From: Caldilineales bacterium
Lineage (GTDB): Bacteria > Chloroflexota > Anaerolineae > JAAEKA01
Assembly: GCA_021463315.1 (NCBI GenBank)
Contig: JAJTXO010000066.1
Location: 1 to 11,819 of the forward strand
Reading direction: 5' to 3'
Length of the DNA: 11,819 bases
The stretch's first letter is position 1, and every line of letters starts with the position of its first letter. The notes beneath the pieces are model-generated. The model did no database searches, had not been told where the DNA came from, and was given only the letters and a program-made list of their open reading frames with translations. A program made the position numbers and the translations under genes. Positions 5,990 to 11,819 of the stretch are shown piece after piece.

Positions 5990-6059
5990 ACCCAACGGCT
6001 GGGTTCATGCGCGTTGCGAAGCGCAGCGGAGCAACGTCGCCTGCAACCCGGTGTTAGCC
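5990..6059 (-). repeat. attC-A, attC-like recombination site (70 bp)
   Basis: Minus strand: inverse core GGCTAAC (6059-6053; it contains the TAA stop of the upstream gene) and core GTTGGGT (5996-5990, fits GTTRRRY). On the plus strand GGGTT (6001-6005) pairs with AACCC (6045-6049). Then, after an asymmetric internal loop (3 versus 4 nt), GCGCGTTGC (6009-6017) pairs with GCAACG-CGC (6031-6040) with one bulged T (6037). The loop is 6018-6030. A folded hairpin with bulges on one arm is the attC plan. Confidence 0.72.
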
Positions 6060-6567
6060 CGCCCCATGTTTATAGATCCAGCGGCTCTGACTAACATCAA
6101 CATTCGGCAAAAGCCAAATGCAATCTGTAAATCGCCATCTGTCGTTTTCAGACAGAAGTTCTTGAGCGACTTTTGCCGCTTGTTCAATACACTCTGCAAA
6201 GCCATAGTCAGATGTCTTGATGGCTACAACTTTTACCGACGACATCGAAGATTGTCCGAGCGTTTATTGCTCGGCAAAACTGTTCGTCTTTGTCTTCCAA
6301 AGCCTGCATTATTAGACGGCGAATTTTCAATTGATTCTTTTGACTTGCACAGTCCTCTAGATTTGTTCCCGGCTCTGCCTCTCAATTGGTTATTTCTTGC
6401 TTTCTCGTAGCATCTATGGCGTAAATCCGCCCATCCTTTTCAGCAGAAATATCTATGTGCGGCTTGTCTTTCCTCGAGATTTTTGCGATGTTTACAAACC
6501 CTGACTCAATTAAAATATCCAGCACCAGAACTTCAGCGAGGAGATTCCGCATTACTGCATCCGTTCG
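6054..6567 (-). pseudogene. Decayed PD-(D/E)XK-like cassette gene, 5' end cut by an IS4 fragment
   Basis: Reading leftwards from 6567 the first block is RTDAVMRNLLAEVLVLDIL, then HIDISAEKDGRIYAIDATRK, which has the spacing of a restriction-endonuclease-like site (Glu, Asp, then IDATRK). An in-frame TGA at 6384-6382 interrupts it, but the same frame continues sensibly (EAEPGTNLEDCASQKNQLKI, RRLIMQALEDKDEQFCR). Near 6250-6290 the frame changes by one, and the last part reads VAIKTSDYGFAECIEQAAKV and then DCIWLLPNVDVSQSRWIYK, ending at TAA 6056-6054. So there is one nonsense change, one frameshift and a missing or displaced start. Nuclease function is inferred from motif spacing only; the family is not recognised with confidence. 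Confidence 0.6.
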
Positions 6568-7228
6568 TGGCTTCGCAGATACCAATTTGATGCGGCATCT
6601 ACAGCGCTTGGGCTGGCACTGGCGCATTCGGATCAAGAGCAACTTCTTGATCTCTCGCCCTGGCCGTGGTCGTTGCCAACCGAACCGTCTTGGACTGGCG
6701 CCTGGTCAGGTCTACTTCTGGCATCGTGTCTGGATCACAGGGCGGTATTTTGGCCCGGTCCATGTGGCTCTGGCTCGCCTCGAAAACAGTTCTGAGACCT
6801 GGTACGTGGTCAGTGATGAACTGACGGGTGTTGAAACCTTCGATGAGTACGGTCGCAGGTTCAGTATCGAGGAGAATTTTCTGGACGACAAATCCAATGG
6901 CTTCCAGCTAGAGAGTTCCATGATCCGTTCAGCCGATGCCCTCAGTCGTCTCTGCTTTGTTCTGGCAGTGACTACCCTATTCCTCGTGGCTCATGGCGTC
7001 GACGTCGTTGCCCGAGACAGGCGCCGTTGGGTAGACCCGCATTGGTTCCGTGGTGCAAGCTACCTCAAGATCGGTTGGGCCTGGGTCAAAAAGGCGTTGC
7101 GCCGTCACTGGCCTTTGCTCACCCATCTCGCCCTACCCGGTGAGCCAGACCCTGAGCCGGCCATCGCTTCCCGAAAACAACTCATGAGCTACCGCGGACC
7201 ATGCTTCTCTGTTGAGTTCTTACGGTGA
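6566..7228 (+). pseudogene. IS4-type transposase, 3' fragment
   Basis: From codon 6566 (RGFADTNLMRHLQRLGWHWR) to TGA 7226-7228 the frame matches the C-terminal half of IS4-family DDE transposases. The YREK signature is exact: YGRRFSIEENFLDDK, with Tyr, Arg, Glu and Lys at the required spacing. The Asp of the usual ADRGFAD block is replaced at the junction (SVRGFAD), and everything upstream, including the first catalytic Asp, is missing. The apparent frame upstream of 6566 is the antisense of the nuclease-like gene. The junction at about 6565 marks where the insertion sequence cut into the cassette array or was left after a deletion. No terminal inverted repeat could be placed. Confidence 0.88.
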
Positions 7229-7739
7229 CCACGTTCGGTCGTTGCAATGAAATCATGATCCGGTTGGTGTTGCTGGCATCAGACGGATCGTGACCAAGGA
7301 GGCCTCGACCAGTTGGGCGTTTGAAGCGTTTTCCAGGCTCACCCATCGGAGCGGATCCGGAGGGCGTCCCCGCTTTTCGCTGGAGGCCGGACCCGGCGCC
7401 CACTCCGCGGTGCTCCGCTACGGACGCCTGGCGGATCGGCTGGGTGCGTGCGCGGAACCCGACGGCGCCGATCCGGCTCTACAGCCTTGCGCTCTTCGTA
7501 TCTGGCCAGTTGAATTCTCGCACAAACAGCTAAAAACCAGCCATACAGAGCGCGTAACGAACGACTGAGGCTTCCTTGTGTTCTTTGTGCTCTTTGTGGC
7601 AAATCCCTCTTCGATCCTGGCTTGTCCAGGTCAGGATTGGGCCACTCATTCTTTGAAGGCGCGCTTCACATGATTTGTCAGTCAATCAGGCGAATGGACA
7701 GTATTTAGGAATGTTGGAGCTGATTTCGCGTAAAGACCC
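7229..7739. other. Gene-poor stretch between the IS4 fragment and the zinc-ribbon gene
   Basis: Several short ORFs exist on both strands, but none shows a recognisable domain, a ribosome site or believable composition. The stretch holds a very GC-rich block (about 7350-7470), a 9-bp-period repeat (7572-7600) and a small imperfect stem around 7614-7637. It probably includes the right end of the IS4 element and decayed DNA. Confidence 0.5.
7572..7600. repeat. 9-bp-period CTTTGTG repeat
   Basis: Three consecutive 9-bp units of the form CTTTGTGNN (the first slightly changed). The same 9-bp style, with CTTTGCGNN, recurs at 10473-10500, so both appear to belong to one dispersed low-complexity repeat family. 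Confidence 0.6.
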
Positions 7740-8021
7740 TCAGTGAATTGTAACTGAAATTGGTATGAAGTCGAGCGCCACGAGGGCGGCTATAAAGGCG
7801 ACAACTACCAGGATGTACAGGAAGACGCGCATGATAGTCTTGCGTGTTTCCCTTTTGTTACAATCGGGGCATAGACTGACAACGCGTGAGTGGATACGCC
7901 AAGATCTGCCAGTAAACGTTCTGGCGGTATTTGTGCGGCGGCGATGGACATACTGACTGCTGAAGCGCTGGCCGCAACCGTGGCAGGTAAACGATCCTGA
8001 GAGGGGTAAGGGCTTCGCCAT
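7740..8021 (-). CDS. Small zinc-ribbon protein with C-terminal membrane helix, 93 aa
   Basis: The N-terminal part has two CxxC knuckles (C13-C16 in FTCHGCGQRF and C51-C54 in LCPDC) that could form one zinc-ribbon. It is followed by a basic stretch (NKRETRKTIMR) and a single transmembrane helix (about 66-88), so the ribbon should face the cytoplasm. ATG 8021 has AGAAGGA upstream at a rather long spacing (about 13 nt). No close relatives are recognised. It stands alone between mobile-element remnants. It is a believable real gene because of the paired CxxC motifs and the clean helix; its function is unknown. Confidence 0.6.
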   Translation of the reverse strand: MAKPLPLSGSFTCHGCGQRFSSQYVHRRRTNTARTFTGRSWRIHSRVVSLCPDCNKRETRKTIMRVFLYILVVVAFIAALVALDFIPISVTIH

Positions 8022-8221
8022 GACAAGTTGTCAATCCTTCTCTATTTGCTCAGCATCCTCGCTGGCGTTTGCCTTCCTGGGGGTGATCCCCAAGCTTGCT
8101 TCAAGCGGCACACCCAGGATTAGCCAAGATAGTGAAAAGACGAGGTGGCTTGGCTTGGAGACCTGGCCGCTCTCGCCTTTTCTGGGGGGTTGATCCCATT
8201 GTAGGCGAGATTTCCGGAATG

Positions 8222-9147
8222 TCAAACCAGCTCTGCCGACCTGGCTTGCTGTGCCAGCCACTGGCTCTCGAACTCGGCCGGGGTCAGGTATCCTAATGAA
8301 GAGTGAATGCGCTTGTGCATGTAGACCTCATCCAGGAGCCGCCCCAGTTGCCGATAGGCATCCTGATAGTCGTGATAGTCCGATAGGTGACCTCCTCTTC
8401 CTTGATGGTTCGGACCAGGCGCTCAGCGTAGCCGTTCTGCCAGGCTTCACCGACCTCAGCCATGCTGATGCTGGTGCCTTTCAAGGCATCGATGTAGGCA
8501 GAGGCGGCGTACTGAACGCCTTGATCCGAGTGATGGATTTCCGGTCGCCGGCCAGTGGCCAGCGCTCGTTGCAGAGCCGTCAGGGTCAACTCCTGGTGCA
8601 GCGTTCGGCCCAGATGCCAGCCACGGATCGAGCGAGTGAACACGTCCATCACCACCGCCACGCCGAAGGCGGACGAAGTCACCGCGCAGGCGGATGTAGG
8701 TGATGTCAGAGACCCAAACCTGCTCTGGACGCTCGACTTGGAGGCCCAGAACCAGGTTCGGACGCTACGCGTGGGAAAGCTGTGTTCGCTGTTGGTTGTG
8801 CGCCGTTTTCGCCGTGGCGGCTCACCTTTGAGGCCCATTTCGGCCATGAGACGCCGCACTCGCTTGCTGTTGACGACCAGTTGCTTGTCTCGCCGCAACT
8901 GGACAGCGATCCGACGACCCGCACCTGCGGTGGGGCAGGTGTAACCGTAGCGAGGCCACTGGCCGGCGATCTCCTGAATGGCAACCTTGCAGTCGCGCTC
9001 GTCTGGCTTATCCACCTGATAGTAGAAGGAGCTACGTGGCAAATCCAGCAACTCGCAAGTCAAACTTACGCCATAGGTCGGCGCCAGTTCACTCACGACC
9101 GCCCATTTCTGAGAGACGCCGAGGTCGAGATGCTCAAGGCTTTTTTT
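8222..9147 (-). pseudogene. IS3-family transposase OrfB (DDE integrase domain), frameshifted
   Basis: Recognisable parts in order: KKSLEHLDLGVSQKWAVVSE, the HTH_21-like ELLDLPRSSFYYQ, WPRYGY...RRIAVQLRRD, the first-Asp block VWVSDITYIRLRGDF, VAVVMDVFTRSIRGWHLGR, IHHSDQGVQYA with the second Asp, NGYAERLVRTIKEEE with the catalytic Glu, and the tail HKRIHSSLGYLTPAEFESQW. These blocks are not in one frame. The first-Asp block lies in another frame between about 8772 and 8665, the two shifts cancelling each other. Another shift near 8385-8393 displaces the tail, whose natural stop is TGA 8224-8222. An eight-residue insertion follows WPRYGY. As read, the protein should be inactive. Confidence 0.85.
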
Positions 9148-9401
9148 GCCGCCTCCAACTCCATCGTCTGCCGGCCGATCTGCCGCTCCATTTCGGCGAT
9201 CCGCAGCTCCGCTTCGAGCAGCCGGCCGTCGCTCTGAAACACCGTTGCCGCATTGGCAAGAAAGGCGGCTTTCCAGTCGGATAGCAGCTGCGGCTTGATC
9301 TGGTGTTGCCGGCACAGTTCGGCCGCACTCTGCTCGCCGCTTATCACCTTGAGCACCAGTTGGCTCTTGAATTCGGCGGTGAAAGTCCGTCGTCTAGGCA
9401 T
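9093..9401 (-). CDS. IS3-family OrfA, DNA-binding subunit
   Basis: 102 aa with an intact frame. The N-terminal helix-turn-helix (MPRRRTFTAEFKSQLVLKV, then AAELCRQHQIKPQLLSDWK) matches the IS3 OrfA / HTH_8 type. A leucine-zipper-like helix (about 55-90: LLEAELRIAEMERQIGRQTM) would mediate multimerisation. ATG 9401 is chosen because AAGGAG lies 7 nt upstream; the frame extends to 9470 without a better start. It ends at TGA 9095-9093 and overlaps orfB. OrfA binds the terminal repeats and, after frameshifting, forms the N-terminus of the OrfAB transposase. Confidence 0.9.
   Translation of the reverse strand: MPRRRTFTAEFKSQLVLKVISGEQSAAELCRQHQIKPQLLSDWKAAFLANAATVFQSDGRLLEAELRIAEMERQIGRQTMELEAAKKALSISTSASLRNGRS
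9141..9147 (-). promoter_or_regulatory. Programmed -1 frameshift site (A7) joining orfA to orfB
   Basis: The minus strand has A AAA AAA G in the orfA frame (codons GCA AAA AAA GCC). Slipping back one base enters the orfB frame (GGC GGC AAA AAA AGC CTT). This is the classical IS3-family signal for making the OrfAB fusion. Confidence 0.8.
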
Positions 9402-9474
9402 GGTTGCGCTCCTTGTCATGAACATCATAGTTCGGTTAGCTATGTGTCCAGATTTAGGGGCGCAGTACAAGTTG

Positions 9475-10386
9475 CTAAGTGGCGGCGGTGCGCCAAACCC
9501 GCGCCAGCCGCGCCCACTCGGCCAGCGTCAGCGTCTCGGCCCGGCGCTGTGGATCGATGCCAGCCGCCGCCAGCATGGCATCGATCTGCTCCTGTGGCGC
9601 GGCCAGGTTGGTCCGCAGCGAATTCCTGAGCTGCTTGCGCCGCTGGCCAAAGCCGGCGCGCACCACCGCGAAGAAAGTCTCCGCGTCGGGAACATCCACC
9701 GGGGGGGCTGGCCACGGCCGCAGCCGCAGAATCGCCGAGTCCACCTTGGGTGCGGGGACGAACGCGCCGGCCGGGATGCGGGCCACGATCTCCGGCTGGG
9801 CATAGAACTGCACGCTGACGGCCAGCAGGCTCATCTCCGGCGGCTTGGCCACGATGCGTTGCGCCACCTCGCGCTGGATGGTGAGCACGGTCAGCGCCGG
9901 CGGCAGCTGCGCCGTCAGCAGATGCCGGATGGCGGCGCTGGTGATGTAGTAGGGCAGATTGGCGACAACCTTGTAGTGGGGGCTGGGGGCTGGGGCTGGG
10001 GAGTAGGGAGTGGGGAGTGGGGAGTGGGGGGGCGCGTCTGTTGGGACAGATGGAACCAGCGTGGCTAAGGCTGCGGGATTCATCTGCAGGATGTCGCCCT
10101 GGACGATGGCGACGTTGGCGTGGGGGGCGAGCGTCTCCTGCAGGGCCGGCAGCAGGTGGGTGTCCAGCTCCACAGCCACGACGCGGCCGGCCTGGCTGGC
10201 CAGCCGCGCGGTCAGCGTGCCCACGCCGGGGCCGATCTCGACCACCACATCCTCGCCGGTCAGCTCGGCCGCGGCCACGATCCGGTCCAGATGGACCGGA
10301 TCGGCCAGGAAGTTCTGGCCCAGCCCCTTTTTCAGGTGCAGGTTGTGACGCCGCAACAGCTCAGCCAGGCGGACGGGATCGTTCAT
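9475..10386 (-). CDS. rsmA: 16S rRNA (adenine1518/1519-N6)-dimethyltransferase RsmA (KsgA) with a proline-rich insert
   Basis: Dimethylates two adjacent adenines in helix 45 of 16S rRNA during small-subunit maturation, using S-adenosylmethionine. 303 aa from ATG 10386. Visible motifs are GLGQNFLAD (21-29), the SAM-binding VEIGPGVGTLT (49-59), acidic VELD (72-75), QGDIL (96-100), NLPYYIT (143-149) and the C-terminal block (FVPAPKVDSAIL, GFGQRRKQLRNSL). Residues about 111-137, between QMNPAALATL and YKVVANLPYY, are a Pro/Ser/Thr-rich insert (HSPLPTPYSPAPAPSP) encoded by low-complexity repeat DNA. The frame is kept and the motifs on both sides are intact, so the enzyme is probably functional. 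A TACTAT -10-like box lies 9 nt before the start, with no good -35. The IS3 element begins 5 bp after the stop. Confidence 0.96.
   Translation of the reverse strand: MNDPVRLAELLRRHNLHLKKGLGQNFLADPVHLDRIVAAAELTGEDVVVEIGPGVGTLTARLASQAGRVVAVELDTHLLPALQETLAPHANVAIVQGDILQMNPAALATLVPSVPTDAPPHSPLPTPYSPAPAPSPHYKVVANLPYYITSAAIRHLLTAQLPPALTVLTIQREVAQRIVAKPPEMSLLAVSVQFYAQPEIVARIPAGAFVPAPKVDSAILRLRPWPAPPVDVPDAETFFAVVRAGFGQRRKQLRNSLRTNLAAPQEQIDAMLAAAGIDPQRRAETLTLAEWARLARVWRTAAT
9976..10034. repeat. G-rich 7-bp-period low-complexity repeat inside rsmA
   Basis: The plus strand is a run of GGGGCT and GGGGAGT-type units (GGGAGTGGGGAGTGGGGAGT and similar). It keeps the rsmA frame because the minus reading has no stops. 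The plus strand, which is the rsmA template, has many G3-G7 runs and could form G-quadruplexes. It codes for the Pro-rich insert. Confidence 0.85.
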
Positions 10387-10430
10387 GGCGCCTGAATAGT
10401 ACCCTCTGCGCTTTGTAGATTCAGTAGTTT

Positions 10431-10512
10431 ACGATTCTCACGCAAAGCCGCCAAAAATGCCAAGAATGCTGCCCTTTGCGGTCTTTGCGCCTTTGCGTGA
10501 GACAACAATCGT
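10431..10512. repeat. Inverted repeat with 9-bp-period CTTTGCG units, rsmA-lepA intergenic
   Basis: TCTCACGCAAAG (10436-10447) is the perfect reverse complement of CTTTGCGTGAGA (10491-10502). Outside it ACGATT (10431-10436) matches AATCGT (10507-10512). The right arm contains three CTTTGCGNN-type units. The element resembles a short non-autonomous or repeat-derived palindrome rather than a terminator, since no T-run follows on either strand. Confidence 0.75.
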
Positions 10513-10522
10513 GAAGTACTGA

Positions 10523-10552
10523 GATTGGCATTCCTCCGCAGGAATGCCAATC
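10523..10552. terminator. Perfect 13-bp hairpin just after lepA (terminator-like or dispersed palindrome)
   Basis: GATTGGCATTCCT (10523-10535), loop CCGC, AGGAATGCCAATC (10540-10552): 13 paired bases with a 4-nt loop. It starts 5 nt beyond the lepA stop on the minus strand. No U-run follows, so it may stabilise the lepA 3' end or be a REP-like element rather than a classical intrinsic terminator. Confidence 0.55.
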
Positions 10553-10557
10553 GTGCG

Positions 10558-11819
<1,262 letters not shown>

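Larger units (their letters stand above)
3727..6567 (-). mobile_element. Integron-type gene-cassette array without integrase (CALIN-like), minus orientation
   Basis: The minus strand shows repeated gene / attC-like site / gene units: PD-(D/E)XK-like remnant, attC-A, RmuC-like gene, attC-B, higBA, attC-C, 158-aa membrane protein, inverse core box. Genes fill almost all the space: each starts about 24-70 nt after a core site and ends within about 40 nt of the next site. For the three complete cassettes, the 7-bp core at the cassette entry is the exact reverse complement of the inverse core box after that cassette's own gene, as expected if each attC is assembled from the two ends of one circular cassette. 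No integrase gene or attI site lies in the window. Base composition changes visibly between cassettes, the RmuC and nuclease units being AT-rich. Confidence 0.75.
8200..9469 (-). mobile_element. IS3-family insertion sequence, inserted next to the rsmA stop
   Basis: The element carries orfA, an A7 slippery run and orfB on the minus strand. The left end (high-coordinate side) starts with TGTACTGCGCCCCTAAATC on the minus strand at 9469, and the other end is taken as TGTAGGCGAGATTTCC at 8200. The two ends share the outermost TGTA and only patchy similarity inside, so the 8200 end is approximate. No target-site duplication is evident. Length would be about 1.27 kb, normal for the family. DNA between this element and the zinc-ribbon gene (8022-8199) shows no convincing gene. 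Confidence 0.75.

Noticed and set aside
6455..6565. N-terminal 37 residues of the plus-strand transposase frame
   Set aside because: They are antisense to the nuclease-like gene and do not resemble a transposase.
7290..7602. Short ORFs on both strands in the GC-rich block
   Set aside because: Low-complexity Arg/Pro/Ala translations without motifs or ribosome sites.
8031..8261. 76-aa minus-strand ORF spanning the IS3 end
   Set aside because: It overlaps the displaced orfB tail and the IS end, and has no domain or ribosome site.
3727..9470. Integron integrase or attI site
   Set aside because: No tyrosine-recombinase motifs in any frame; the array is therefore described as lacking an integrase within the window.
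10384..10424. Promoter for rsmA (TACTAT 9 nt before ATG)
   Set aside because: No supporting -35 box or extended TG; noted only in the gene entry.

Overview
The window looks like a GC-rich bacterial chromosome, probably a Chloroflexota (Anaerolineae/Caldilineae-like) member. This is inferred from the mix of a GlnRS, a LysM/Pro-Thr-rich lipoprotein, arrays of short-period repeats and cassette-type accessory DNA; no marker here proves the phylum. Ordinary housekeeping genes lie at both ends and an accessory island of about 5.7 kb sits between them.

Left core (1-3.7 kb): a 24-bp tandem repeat array runs into the 3' end of glnS (minus strand). A divergent promoter region follows, then a two-gene plus-strand unit with a 4-bp ATGA overlap: a LysM lipoprotein, apparently leaderless, and a PlsC-type acyltransferase. 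Right core (9.5-11.8 kb): rsmA/ksgA and the 3' two-thirds of lepA, both on the minus strand, separated by a hairpin and a repeat-derived inverted repeat.

The island (about 3.73-9.47 kb) is the interesting part. From 3727 to about 6567 the minus strand reads as an integron-type cassette array without a visible integrase (a CALIN-like array). In order it holds a decayed PD-(D/E)XK-like gene, attC-A, an RmuC-like gene, attC-B, a higBA unit whose toxin has an internal deletion, attC-C, and an uncharacterised membrane protein whose trailing inverse core box lies two bases past its stop. The array is recognised by a rule that needs no database. In each of the three complete cassettes the 7-bp core at the entry point is the exact reverse complement of the inverse core box after that cassette's own gene: GTTGGGT/ACCCAAC, GTTGACA/TGTCAAC and GTTGAGC/GCTCAAC. 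The match extends to 10, 12 and 8 bp respectively.

The array is closed on the left by fusion to the plsC 3' end, whose last codons read antisense through the cassette. On the right it is closed by a 3' fragment of an IS4-type transposase. Beyond lie a gene-poor stretch, a small zinc-ribbon membrane protein, and an IS3-family element. That element has an intact orfA, a slippery A7 and a damaged orfB, and ends 5 bp after the rsmA stop codon. Several small insertions in orfB sit exactly on short inverted repeats. Low-complexity repeat DNA has entered the coding sequence of two core genes in frame (glnS C-terminus, middle of rsmA).
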